The notes under the pieces were generated by a model. The model made no database searches. It was given only the letters and a program-made list of their open reading frames with translations, and was not told the DNA's origin. A DNA stretch of 64,000 nt from Agriotes lineatus (Eukaryota > Arthropoda > Insecta > Coleoptera > Elateridae). How positions within the stretch are numbered: the stretch's first letter is position 1; each line of letters starts with the position of its first letter. This document shows positions 36,851 through 47,043 of the stretch, one piece after another. The position numbers and the translations under genes are program-made. Where the stretch lies: NCBI GenBank assembly GCA_940337035.1, contig OW679197.1:37330466-37394465 (forward strand). The letters are read 5' to 3'.

Positions 36851-37725
36851 AATCGTGTTAGATTTTTTTGTATGAAGTAATTAAATCAAATAATTTAGAT
36901 TTCCGATAGAAATATATTCTCCCTATTACACAACTTTAAAGTTTTCAGATCGGTACACTTTGAATAAAGCAAATGTATTTATTAAAATCCACAGATTTGA
37001 ATTTATTTTATATTACTGGTGTACCCACAATTTTTGTATAAGCAAATTTTATGTAACTCTCATAGTTTTAGAAATATCGTTCACCCCTCATCATTAGAGA
37101 GCACTGTGTGTTCATATTTTAAATTGGATCATGTTCTATGTTATATATATCCTTAAACTTTTCGACATACAAAATAATATACTTTTAATATTGACTTTTC
37201 AAAGAAAGCTCGGATATTAAGATAAAAAATATATTTCCGGTTGGTATACCTAAAAGTGAAAAATCAGAAATATTGTCTAAGCTAATATATTGCAAAAATA
37301 TTCCGTCGAAATCCAAAAATTTCAATTTCTGAAAAAAAAAATTATATGTGACACAGTTCGTGTACCACCATATTAACTTGTAGTTGGTGTGGCTCACTTT
37401 TGAAACCTGAAATGTGTTTAAAATACAATACAAACTTCATCAAAACTGTATGATTTGAGTGTCTCAAAGAAGTACATCTCTGATTTAAGTTTGCCAAAGT
37501 CATTCCAAAACATGATTTGAGTAAACAATAGTAGTTTATTTGAAATCGGCATTAAAGTGCTTCAAAATCGTCATTAAAATACGAGAAATCGGCATTAAAG
37601 TAATCCATTGCTTTACGACTTTTTTGTAGATGGCGAGGTGACAGATAAACCTCAACCGACGTTAACATAACCTACAAATATTGGTTAAAATGTTGTAATT
37701 TCACGATTTCAAATAAAACATAATG
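36851..37725. other. AT-rich intergenic DNA, no gene seen
   Basis: Only an 82-codon minus frame without a domain. No repeats recognised. Confidence 0.4.
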
Positions 37726-37845
37726 TACTCCTAGGCACTGAAGTTCCTTTTTATCCCTCATGTGGTTTATTTGCCTTAGCCCTACGGACCTCGGCAGCTA
37801 AATCCACATTCGTGATAAAAATCTAAACTTCAGTGCCTTGGTACC
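37726..37845. repeat. 120-bp inverted repeat (MITE-like hairpin)
   Basis: GTACTCCTAGGCACTGAAGT (from 37726) faces ACTTCAGTGCCTTGGTAC at its right end (to about 37844). Inner parts CTTTTTATC/GATAAAAAT and CATGTGG/CCACATT pair as well. This is a short hairpin element without coding content. Confidence 0.55.
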
Positions 37846-38985
37846 TATATAAACTACTATTGTACTCTAGTAGAATAAATCTGCAACGTCTGTGACCTGG
37901 CGATGGTATCAGATTCATTTATTTACGAAATTCTTTTATATCTCTGATGAATAATATTTACAAAAGCGCAATTGGACAATATATTCAGCACACAGCATTA
38001 ACCATGCTCATGTTGTTTTTATGTGTATTTATTTCACCACTCTGCAAAATTAAAAATATTAAATATCGAACATTTCCAGGGACAATCTGGCCTCGTTATC
38101 GACGGTTAACAATTAAAACTAAAAATGAATAAGGAACGCGTTTCACTACGACTTAGAAACGACTAACCTCCAGTGAATTCTTGACACTTGACACATGTGC
38201 AATCTTATCAATGTTTTTCAATGTTTTTAAAAAATGTATACGTTTTAGTTAAAAAACAGATTTTGAATATATTTTAATTAAAAAAAAATCTTGATTTTCT
38301 GTACCAACTTTGTAGAAAATAATCTTTCTTTTTTGAGATCAACAGATATTGCTTCTTCCACGTTTTAGCTCTGATAACATATTAATTCCAAAAGCTTTAG
38401 AAAACTGCTCTAATATACTGATGAACAATTGCAGCGGTTCAAGAATAATTAGTGTCAAATTTGATTTTAACATGGTACTCACAAAGACACAAATCTGATT
38501 TTATTATATAAGTACATAGCTCAGGGTAATTCCAAAGTTCCTGTATCTCATTAATTTCTTGAGGTACAACTTTAAACGTCATTTTATGTTTTTTAGAAGC
38601 ATGGTATGTGACCAATGCGACACTACGAAGAGACCTACAAATACACACAATTAAGGAGGTATCCAAACAACTCAGTGAGATATATAGTGTATTATCAGTG
38701 CACCCAAATCAACTGGCGCGTAGACTTCTCCACGAATCAAATGACACTCGTAGACTTGAACACTTTAAGCCTTTGACATACCAGATAGGCTCCTGTAGCA
38801 ACAATCAAAACTTAGCTAAGATGAAATTGTAAAGGCACGAAAAACTTTGTTATCTGATCTATATTTTTTTATTCATTGCGCTAACTTAAATGTATTTGAA
38901 TTTTGAGCATTTTTTACGAAAACTTGTGAACATGATAAGTTTATATGTTATGTGTTAGGTACATCATGACCACAGATTATTTATT
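37846..38985. other. AT-rich intergenic DNA, no gene seen
   Basis: Short frames on both strands near 38439-38832 show no domain. Confidence 0.4.
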
Positions 38986-39470
38986 CAAAAATAATACATT
39001 ATAATAATTCAATTGTAACCAAAGAACTTAAACCTAATACCGAGTTGGTCCACTTTTTGTTCTTTTTGGAATCTTCTCAGCATGCTGTTTATGCAGTTGC
39101 CTATGACCCTTTGGTCACCCAGAAGCTATTCTTCTGCAACTGCACTAGCCAGTTTAAGTAAATTGTCAATCGGCTCGAGGTCTGGGGAGCGGGATTGCCA
39201 TGCCATTCTTATGATTCCTTCTTCTTCGAAAAATGCATTAACAAACCGATTAACATGTCGTTTGGCATTTCCGCCAATGTAAATAAGGTCTGTTCCTCTC
39301 TGTTTAGCAAATAGTAAAACAATTAATCATAACATTTGATTAAGTCTCATTGACAAATACTACAAATTTTGTTCATCCGTTTCTACATATACCTCCTCAA
39401 ATAGTAACAGATGCTCCTCCATATGGTGCTATGGTGTAAAATTGTCTTTAGTGGTGCAAATATTCATATT
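38986..39470 (-). pseudogene. Tc1-type transposase remnant with both catalytic residues lost
   Basis: The minus strand reads APYGGASVTI then a stop and GGICRNG (equivalent of GGGSVMVWGGI), then LIYIGGNAKRHVNRFVNAFF, RMAWQSRSPDLEPIDNL and VIGNCINSMLRRFQ. This is a Tc1/mariner transposase C-terminus. The QDNA motif has become GGNA (Asp to Gly) and the final Glu of PIE is Asp. The two positions are still 34 residues apart. Stops interrupt the frame after VAEE and elsewhere. It is unrelated in detail to the Tc1 remnant at 13.9 kb. Confidence 0.75.
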
Positions 39471-42085
39471 TCGCTCGTGACTTTTGGTATTGACGTGAAG
39501 CGTGGCTCTGTCTTTCGATTCAGTGCTGTGATACATTCCAGATCGCAGCGGTTCGTCGCTACTCAGGGTTTTGGTTGTTTGACTTTATCGCCTTATTTTT
39601 CAGTTGAAGTTGAAGATGATTATTACCCCACGGCGCGCGGCGGTAGGTGATTTTCAACGGTGTAGTAACGTTTTGGCAGTTATGTCTTCTACGCTATCCC
39701 AGCATTTCTTGGTCCGTATGAGGTGAGTTTTTGCATTTTCTGTTCATGTTACGGTTTATGCAGATTCGCTCTAATTTGCGCTATTGGTTGGTAGCCGCTA
39801 GTATCAGGTCAAAAGGACATGGTCAGTTTAACCAGATTGAATGCCTCCTGTGTGACCGCTCTTCATGTGCGTCGACTACATTATGTCAACGTGACCTTGA
39901 CTGGGAGGAGTTGGAATCCTTCGATATTAAGACATTTTTCAGCTATGCGAATTGCTAGCATATTCGATAGAATTCCTTCATAATCCATTGTATGTTGCCG
40001 TTGCTTTTATGTGTTTAATTTATGAACATTAATCTCTAGCTTTTGCATTTCTCGTGTCGTGTTTTTACGCAAGCCTCGTTGAATTAGCCCCTCAAGCTTC
40101 GCCGGAGCTGAAGTTGTAAAAGTTATATGATATTCAACCTTCAGAATCGTAATTCAATCTTTAACATCTTAATGCACTATGTTCGTTGATTAGAGATAAA
40201 TCTGTTTGTAGTTTTGCATTTTATCGTTTATCCTATGTACGGTACGTATATAGGTACCATGATCCTAAGTCGTATAAAGCGGATCTGTGATATTTAGGCT
40301 ATACTTTATTGTTTACTGCCTCGGACAAATCTATGTAACTCAAAATAAAATATAGTACCATTATTTCAACTTGATTAATGGCTGTACTGGCTGGTATTGG
40401 TTGTTATTCTATTTGAATATTATACTCTGTTACGATTTAACACTTGTCTTATTTTGTTAGTGCGACCTTCTTACCTCGAATTATCTGGCGATTGACTGCC
40501 GCTTTTGAGTTTATTAGTTCTCATTTCTATCTGAACACATTTGCTGTAAAAAACTCGTTGGCACCCTCAGTATTTATTTGTATTTTAGTAATTTTGTAAT
40601 GGCTTGCACACCGTCTCCACTGTTTAGCTGGCTGGTCCTCAAATTTGTCCATGTAGTCTCGTGATAATTTACAAGTAACGTACCCGCCAAAAATTTGGTA
40701 TAAATGGTTCTTGCTGTACCACGTAGTTTTTCAAACGGCGTTCATCGGTAAATAATAAATGACCACACCCGCAACTCCGCTATAGAAGATCTTTTGAGAA
40801 ATTCAACCTAGCCTGCGTGTAATCTCTATTGAGGGAAGGACATCTGCCTCGTCTTCCAGACTGCAAATTTGAAGCATGCAATCTTCCTCAAACTGTTTTG
40901 TCAGATACATTCAAAGTATTGTTCTGCATTAGATGACCCGAAATTTCTTACACACTAAGTGTCCTTGGCCTTCTGGCTTCAAACTTATTAATCGATTCAT
41001 GCTCGGGCTTGTAACTTATCATATCTGTATTTTTTGGGTTGAAACCTTCTCCGATCACGTCCTATAACAGAGTGAGAAACGCCACACGCTTCAGGGCGTT
41101 ATTCCAGCTTACAATAACCCTATCGTTTGGTTAAACTAACTGACACTTGATATTGGAATCTTAGAATATCTCTATTTGTTCTTGAGTTTAACAAACTTAA
41201 TTTAATGCTGGTTGTCGTGTACGCAATACTTGTCATTTGAGCTCATAGCCTGGTTGAAAACGGCGTTGGCATAAAAATTTGGATGACGGCAGGTTATCGT
41301 AAGAAACGCTATAAATTCAAAATCACTTGCGTTAGCGCAACAAATCATAAACTATATCATAGGTAGATAACAAATGGGGCTACTGACTGATCATATTACC
41401 ATTTTTTAAAACCAGTTCTTGCAAGCTAAAATCGACTTAAATCTTTTCTAAAACAGTATAAGATGGTGTTGTAGGTTAACAAATTAACAAGCTGTAAGAA
41501 TTTTGAGAATAGACTAGTACTGCTGAGGCATGAGTCGTTCCTCTGTGATTCCATGTTAAAATATTGCAAAAACAAATTTGACATAAATTTACCTTGGCCC
41601 ACTTCAATCGTCCGTCAGTGTATCCGCAATATTAACCCAAACTGAAATCCTTGCTATTCACAGGATTAAATGCTGTATAGTGTTAAGACCAGTTTAAAAT
41701 CCCGCACTTGCTTTATAAATATCGGCGGTTTTCCTACATCTTCTATTTCAAACATTGGCAATTCATCGCTCCCTTTTCAAATCCAAATGACAATTGCTTC
41801 CACTTGTGCGACCGTTGTAATGTGGTGTTAGAGCGAATCGGTTGCGTGCGCGGGAAAGGGAAAGCAAGCGAAAGCACCTCATCCCCCTTTGGTCTTCAGC
41901 CCGCGTCTTGACACTCAACGTCTTGAGGCAGTCAGTTTCTGTTTCTCGCCGTGATAGAGCAAACAAGTGGTTTTGGGGCTCGTACCTTTTGTACTAGTTA
42001 AAATTAGTTGAGTGCCCTAAGCCAGGCACGTATCCAGGATTTGATTTCGGGGAGGGTCCAGATCCTGAGTATATATATATATATA
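39471..42085. other. Intergenic DNA, no gene seen
   Basis: Frames up to 79 codons, none with domains. Near 42025-42070 the phrase CACGTATCCAGGATTTGATT followed by GGGGAGGGTCCAGA resembles a common insect transposon tail, then a short TA run precedes the MITE. Confidence 0.35.
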
Positions 42086-42087
42086 TA

Positions 42088-42534
42088 CAGGGTGACTGGT
42101 TCATAAACGTATATATTGGAGGACATGTTAATAGAGGTCATTTGCAGTTGTTTTAGCCAAACATGCCTTATACGAATGTGAATAGTTGTTGAGATATTCT
42201 AATTTTTGTGTTTTCTTAGAAATCCGCCATATAGTCGTACTAATTTAAAAATTAAAGCAAATACAACCTTTTTTTCTGCAATATTTCAGTTTCCCTCATT
42301 AGATTACACATTGGCAGACATTCTCTATCAAAAATTATGTTAAATACTCCGATCTAATAAAAATACGAAACCTAAAACCTCCACTTGTAAAAGAAAACTT
42401 CGAACAACTTGTACATTCACACGTAGTGATTTCAAAATTTTCACATTCGTATAAGGCATGTTTGGCTAAAACAACTGCAAATGACCTCTATTAACATGTC
42501 CTCCAATATATACGTTTATGAACCAGTCACCCTG
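42088..42534. mobile_element. 447-bp MITE with long terminal inverted repeats, TA target
   Basis: The left end CAGGGTGACTGGTTCATAAA matches the reverse complement of the right end exactly. The arms run about 95 bp each (to about 42182 and from about 42440) with essentially no mismatches. TA flanks both ends (42086-42087 and 42535-42536). The insertion lies in a TA-rich stretch. There is no ORF. The very similar arms suggest a recent insertion by a Tc1/mariner-type transposase. Confidence 0.9.
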
Positions 42535-42571
42535 TATATATATTATTACGAAGGTTTTCGCGGCTGATATG

Positions 42572-44774
42572 TATTAAAGGTAAACATTTCAGGGTGTCAT
42601 ACCGCTTAATAAATTTGAAGATTTCTTCAACTGGTTGAAGAACATCTTGAATGGCGTTTGGGGTTGGACGACGTTTCGACGAAATCACATTCGTCATTTT
42701 CAAGTCCTTTTAGTCCTGGTTTGGCTTCTAGTTATGCGGCAACACGACGGACTGTCAACTTGATGTACAGCTGACTGAATAGGTTGTTTATCAATTACTG
42801 TGGCAACTAGCATCGAGGGAGCTGTACTGCTAGGACGGATGGCTGGTGTTCGCAGAGAATGGCCGGCCGTTGCTTGTAGTAACGTTGGTAACCACGATGC
42901 AGGTAATCGGCTTGTGTCGTCGCGGGTGTTCATACAATTCGGACGTTTCACGATTTCGATGGCTTCTCGTATGATGCATGCGTCTTTGTGTTCGACGCTG
43001 GCAATGCTCTTGGTGTTGTCGAAATCAATCTTGTGCGAAGTATCCCATATATGATGCACTAGCGATGAAGTGTGTTCCATCTTCTTAACATAATTCTGAT
43101 GTTCCTCCTTGCGTGCCTTTATTCTCCGGTTGGTGTGGCCTATGTAGCTGCTATCGCAATCCCGACACGGTATCTCGTAGACTCCTTGGTTTTCCAAAGG
43201 GATGTACTCTTTAGGATTCCTCAGTATGGACTGGATTTTTCTATCCGTGGTAAAGGTTGTCCTGATGTTACATTTTCTAAGGATTCTTCCGATTTTCTCT
43301 GTCGTGCCTCGGATGTAAGGCAGGTACGCCGTGCCACAAGGTCTCTCCTCTTCTGCGTCTTGCGTTTTGGTCTTCGGTGGTCGGAACGCTTTCCTAATCG
43401 CTGCTCTGCCATAACCATTTTGTTCGAATACTCGAGCAAGGGTTGCTAATTCTTGTCTTGTATTCTCCTTGTCGGCTATCCTTCTTGATCTACAAACCAG
43501 TGTTGTCAGGACTGATTGTAGTTGAGCAGGGTGGTGGTGTGAATTAGCATTTAGGTAGCGATTGGTGTGCGTGGTCTTCCTATAAACCGTGTGCCCCAAT
43601 TTTCCATTCTTCTTGGTTATGAGAACGTCTAGGAATGGAAGGTGGTTGTTCTTCTCCAATTCCATTGTAAACTGGATCTTATTATGGATGCTATTGAGAT
43701 GGGTAAGGAAATCAGCAAGTCGATTCTTACCATGACCCCATATGGCAAAGACATCATCGACATACCGAAGCCAAAGTTTCGGTTTGTAAATGGTGCTGTC
43801 CAGTGCTTTCGATTCGAAGTCCTCCATGAAGAGATTCGCAATGACGGGAGACAAAGGTGAACCCATCGGCGCTCCTTCTACTTGCTTGTAGCGTTGACCA
43901 TTATAGATGAAATATGTATTCTGGAGACAATGATCGGCAAGTTTGATGATGTGTTGAGGTGGATCATACTTCTGTTTAATGACGTTTAGAGCTTCGGCAA
44001 CTGGCACTTTAGTAAACAGAGAGACGACGTCAAAGCTCACGAGGATATCGGTCGGTGTAATTTTCTCCTTTTGCAGCATCTCGATGAAGTGGGTAGAATT
44101 CATAACGTATGAAGCCGCATCTGCCACATGCGGCTGCAGATGTTTAGCTACGAACGCTGCAAGTCGTTGGATAGGTGATCCTATGGAACTAACGATAGGC
44201 CTAAGCGGTGTTCCATCCTTATGAATTTTTGGGAGACCGTATATCTTGGGACATTTAGACGACTTTTCTCTAGGTATAAGTTGATTTTGCACTTCAGTTT
44301 CGATGTTACTCTCCTTTATCTTCGACTTGGTGGTCTTCTCCAAATACGTTGTTGGATCTGTGGAGATGCATTTGTAAGCACTGTCCTGCAGTAAAGAAAT
44401 CATTTTAGAGTGGTAGTCATCGTTGTTCATGATAACGGTGACATTTCCTTTGTCTGCAGGAAGAATAATGATGTTGTTGTTCTGACGAAGATTCTTGAGT
44501 GCCAAAGATTCATCACGGGATAGATTCGATTTGGGTGGTTTAGCCAATCGTAAGATTCGAGAGGTATCTTGTCGGATGATATCGGCGGTATTCTTATCCA
44601 GTCTCGAAATCGCAGTTTCTACTCCGCAGATGATAGATTGCACTGGAATACGTTTTGGAGCTATGGCGTAGTTGAAACCTTTAGCAAGTGCAGATATCGC
44701 AGATTCATCCAAAGTAATATCAGAAATATTACGGACAACTTTAGACATATCCAGATTAGTAGTACGATACCCTT
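42572..44774 (-). mobile_element. Penelope-like element, copy A (left arm of palindrome)
   Basis: Starts at its outer end with TATTAAAGGTAAACATTTCA and runs inward to AGTAGTACGATACCCTT at 44758-44774. The same sequence in opposite orientation forms copy B; only a 6-bp spacer (44775-44780, TTTGCG) separates them. The arm contains the 3' non-coding region and almost the whole ORF but no separate 5' region. The sequence stops at the palindrome centre well short of the length of a full PLE N-terminus. Confidence 0.88.
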
Positions 44775-44883
44775 TTTGCGAAGGGTATCGTACTACTAAT
44801 CTGGATATGTCTAAAGTTGTCCGTAATATTTCTGATATTACTTTGGATGAATCTGCGATATCTGCACTTGCTAAAGGTTTCAA
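42700..44883 (-). CDS. Penelope-like reverse transcriptase with GIY-YIG endonuclease (copy A)
   Basis: A 727-residue open frame without stops. RT motifs in order: LPADKGNVTVI (about 141), YGLPKIHKDGTPLRPIVSS (215-233), LVSFDVVSLFTKVP with catalytic Asp285, GAPMGSPLSPVIANLFM (337-353), YVDD at 374-377, NNHLPFLDVLI (412-422). The C-terminal GIY-YIG endonuclease has GVY at 567-569, CxxC at 573/576, YIG at 580-582, and a Glu near 640. Known: Penelope-like elements prime reverse transcription at a nicked target using this nuclease. Residues 1-34 are not original: the frame starts in copy B and reads its antisense across the palindrome centre, so the genuine part begins about residue 39 (GYRTTNLDMS). 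The element is thus 5'-truncated, although all catalytic motifs of copy A look intact. Confidence 0.93.
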   Translation of the reverse strand: MKPLASADIADSSKVISEILRTTLDISRLVVRYPSQKGYRTTNLDMSKVVRNISDITLDESAISALAKGFNYAIAPKRIPVQSIICGVETAISRLDKNTADIIRQDTSRILRLAKPPKSNLSRDESLALKNLRQNNNIIILPADKGNVTVIMNNDDYHSKMISLLQDSAYKCISTDPTTYLEKTTKSKIKESNIETEVQNQLIPREKSSKCPKIYGLPKIHKDGTPLRPIVSSIGSPIQRLAAFVAKHLQPHVADAASYVMNSTHFIEMLQKEKITPTDILVSFDVVSLFTKVPVAEALNVIKQKYDPPQHIIKLADHCLQNTYFIYNGQRYKQVEGAPMGSPLSPVIANLFMEDFESKALDSTIYKPKLWLRYVDDVFAIWGHGKNRLADFLTHLNSIHNKIQFTMELEKNNHLPFLDVLITKKNGKLGHTVYRKTTHTNRYLNANSHHHPAQLQSVLTTLVCRSRRIADKENTRQELATLARVFEQNGYGRAAIRKAFRPPKTKTQDAEEERPCGTAYLPYIRGTTEKIGRILRKCNIRTTFTTDRKIQSILRNPKEYIPLENQGVYEIPCRDCDSSYIGHTNRRIKARKEEHQNYVKKMEHTSSLVHHIWDTSHKIDFDNTKSIASVEHKDACIIREAIEIVKRPNCMNTRDDTSRLPASWLPTLLQATAGHSLRTPAIRPSSTAPSMLVATVIDKQPIQSAVHQVDSPSCCRITRSQTRTKRT

Positions 44884-46858
44884 CTACGCCATAGCTCCAA
44901 AACGTATTCCAGTGCAATCTATCATCTGCGGAGTAGAAACTGCGATTTCGAGACTGGATAAGAATACCGCCGATATCATCCGACAAGATACCTCTCGAAT
45001 CTTACGATTGGCTAAACCACCCAAATCGAATCTATCCCGTGATGAATCTTTGGCACTCAAGAATCTTCGTCAGAACAACAACATCATTATTCTTCCTGCA
45101 GACAAAGGAAATGTCACCGTTATCATGAACAACGATGACTACCACTCTAAAATGATTTCTTTACTGCAGGACAGTGCTTACAAATGTATCTCCACAGATC
45201 CAACAACGTATTTGGAGAAGACCACCAAGTCGAAGATAAAGGAGAGTAACATCGAAACTGAAGTGCAAAATCAACTTATACCTAGAGAAAAGTCGTCTAA
45301 ATGTCCCAAGATATACGGTCTCCCAAAAATTCATAAGAATGGAACACCGCTTAGGCCTATCGTTAGTTCCATAGGATCACCTATCCAACGACTTGCAGCG
45401 TTCGTAGCTAAACATTTGCAGCCGCATGTGGCAGATGCGGCTTCATACGTTATGAATTCTACCCACTTCATCGAGATGCTGCAAAAGGAGAAAATTACAC
45501 CGACCGATATTCTCGAGAGCTTTGACGTCGTTTCTCTGTTTACTAAAGTGCCAGTTGCCGAAGCTCTAAACGTCATTAAACAGAAGTATGATCCACCTCA
45601 ACACATCATCAAACTTGCCGATCATTGTCTCCAGAATACATATTTCATCTATAATGGTCAACGCTACAAACAAGTAGAAGGAGCGCCGATGGGTTCACCT
45701 TTGTCTCCCGTCATTGCGAATCTCTTCATGGAGGACTTCGAATCGAAAGCACTGGACAGCACCATTTACAAACCGAAACTTTGGCTTCGGTATGTCGATG
45801 ATGTCTTTGCCATATGGGGTCACGGTAAGAATCGACTTGCTGATTTCCTTACCCATCTTAATAGTATCCATAATAAGATCCAGTTTACGATGGAATTGGA
45901 GAAGAACAACCACCTTCCATTCCTAGACGTTCTCATCACCAAGAAGAATGGAAAATTGGGGCACACGGTTTATAGGAAGACCACGCACACCAATCGCTAC
46001 CTAAATGCTAATTCACACCACCACCCTGCTCAACTACAATCAGTCCTGACAACACTGGTTTGTAGATCAAGAAGGATAGCCGACAAGGAGAATACAAGAC
46101 AAGAATTAGCAACCCTTGCTCGAGTATTCGAACAAAATGGTTATGGCAGAGCAGCGATTAGGAAAGCGTTCCGACCACCGAAGACCAAAACGCAAGACGC
46201 AGAAGAGGAGAGACCTTGTGGCACGGCGTACCTACCTTACATCCGAGGCACGACAGAGAAAATCGGAAGAATCCTTAGAAAATGTAACATCAGGACAACC
46301 TTTACCACGGATAGAATAATCCAGTCCATACTGAGGAATCCTAAAGAGTACATCCCTTTGGAAAACCAAGGAGTCTACGAGATACCGTGTCGGGATTGCG
46401 ATAGCAGCTACATAGGCCACACCAACCGGAGAATAAAGGCACGCAAGGAGGAACATCAGAATTACGTTAAGAAGATGGAACACACTTCATCGCTAGTGCA
46501 TCATATATGGGATACTTCGCACAAGATTGATTTCGAAAACACCAAGAGCATTGTCAGCGTCGAACACAAAGACGCATGCATCATACGAGAAGCCATCGAA
46601 ATCGTGAAACGTCCGAATTGTATGAACACCCGCGACGACACAAGCCGATTACCTGCATCGTGGTTACCAACGTTACTACAAGCAACGGCCGGCCATTCTC
46701 TACGAACACCAGCCATCCGTTCTAGCAGTACAGCTCCCTCGATGCTAGTTGCCACAGTAATTGATAAACAACCTATTCAGTCAGCTGTACATCAAGTTGA
46801 CAGTCCGTCGTGTTGCCGCATAACTAGAAGCCAAACCAGGACTACTACAAGGACTTGA
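44672..46858 (+). CDS. Penelope-like reverse transcriptase with GIY-YIG endonuclease (copy B)
   Basis: A 728-residue open frame nearly identical to copy A on the other strand, with about seven clear amino-acid differences (for example HKN for HKD, and the final residues). One falls inside RT motif A: copy A has LVSFD, copy B LESFD (Val282 to Glu), just before catalytic Asp285. This probably harms the polymerase fold. YVDD, MGSPLSP and the GIY-YIG motifs are unchanged. As in copy A, the first 34 residues come from the opposite copy read antisense. Frames of 60-125 codons found opposite these two ORFs are shadows of them. The small divergence suggests a recent duplication or gene conversion between the arms. 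Confidence 0.92.
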   Translation: MKPLASADIADSSKVISEILRTTLDISRLVVRYPFCEGYRTTNLDMSKVVRNISDITLDESAISALAKGFNYAIAPKRIPVQSIICGVETAISRLDKNTADIIRQDTSRILRLAKPPKSNLSRDESLALKNLRQNNNIIILPADKGNVTVIMNNDDYHSKMISLLQDSAYKCISTDPTTYLEKTTKSKIKESNIETEVQNQLIPREKSSKCPKIYGLPKIHKNGTPLRPIVSSIGSPIQRLAAFVAKHLQPHVADAASYVMNSTHFIEMLQKEKITPTDILESFDVVSLFTKVPVAEALNVIKQKYDPPQHIIKLADHCLQNTYFIYNGQRYKQVEGAPMGSPLSPVIANLFMEDFESKALDSTIYKPKLWLRYVDDVFAIWGHGKNRLADFLTHLNSIHNKIQFTMELEKNNHLPFLDVLITKKNGKLGHTVYRKTTHTNRYLNANSHHHPAQLQSVLTTLVCRSRRIADKENTRQELATLARVFEQNGYGRAAIRKAFRPPKTKTQDAEEERPCGTAYLPYIRGTTEKIGRILRKCNIRTTFTTDRIIQSILRNPKEYIPLENQGVYEIPCRDCDSSYIGHTNRRIKARKEEHQNYVKKMEHTSSLVHHIWDTSHKIDFENTKSIVSVEHKDACIIREAIEIVKRPNCMNTRDDTSRLPASWLPTLLQATAGHSLRTPAIRSSSTAPSMLVATVIDKQPIQSAVHQVDSPSCCRITRSQTRTTTRT

Positions 46859-46979
46859 AAATGACGAATGTGATTTCGTCGAAACGTCGTCCAACTCCAA
46901 GTGCCATTCAAGATGTTCTTCAACCAGTTGGAGAAATCTTCGAATTTATTAAGCGGTATGACACCCTGAAATGTTTACC

Positions 46980-46986
<7 letters not shown>
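44781..46986 (+). mobile_element. Penelope-like element, copy B (right arm of palindrome)
   Basis: Begins AAGGGTATCGTACTACTAAT at the centre and ends CCTTTAATA at 46978-46986, directly against a (TA)n run. Arm length 2206 bp against 2203 bp for copy A. The 3' non-coding part (46859-46986) matches copy A's outer flank with a few substitutions. Confidence 0.88.
46851..46892 (+). ncRNA. Hammerhead-like remnant next to the PLE stop codon
   Basis: After the stop of copy B: TGACGA (46862-46867), a hairpin GACGAA/TTCGTC (46863-46868 with 46875-46880), then GAAACGTC (46881-46888) and GTCC, which could pair with GGAC at 46851. The first box lacks the leading C of CUGANGA and seven bases separate it from GGAC, so this is a weaker match than the motifs at 24.3 and 35.4 kb. 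Copy A carries the same motif in mirror image at 42670-42696. Confidence 0.25.

Positions 46987-47041
<55 letters not shown>
46983..47041. repeat. (TA)n microsatellite
   Basis: About 59 bp of uninterrupted alternating TA, abutting the end of PLE copy B. A shorter TA run flanks the left side of the composite region (42071-42087). Confidence 0.95.

Positions 47042-47043
<2 letters not shown>

Noticed and set aside
42800..46755. Frames of 67-125 codons opposite the two Penelope ORFs
   Set aside because: They mirror each other between the two arms and are antisense or off-frame shadows of the RT/GIY-YIG ORFs.
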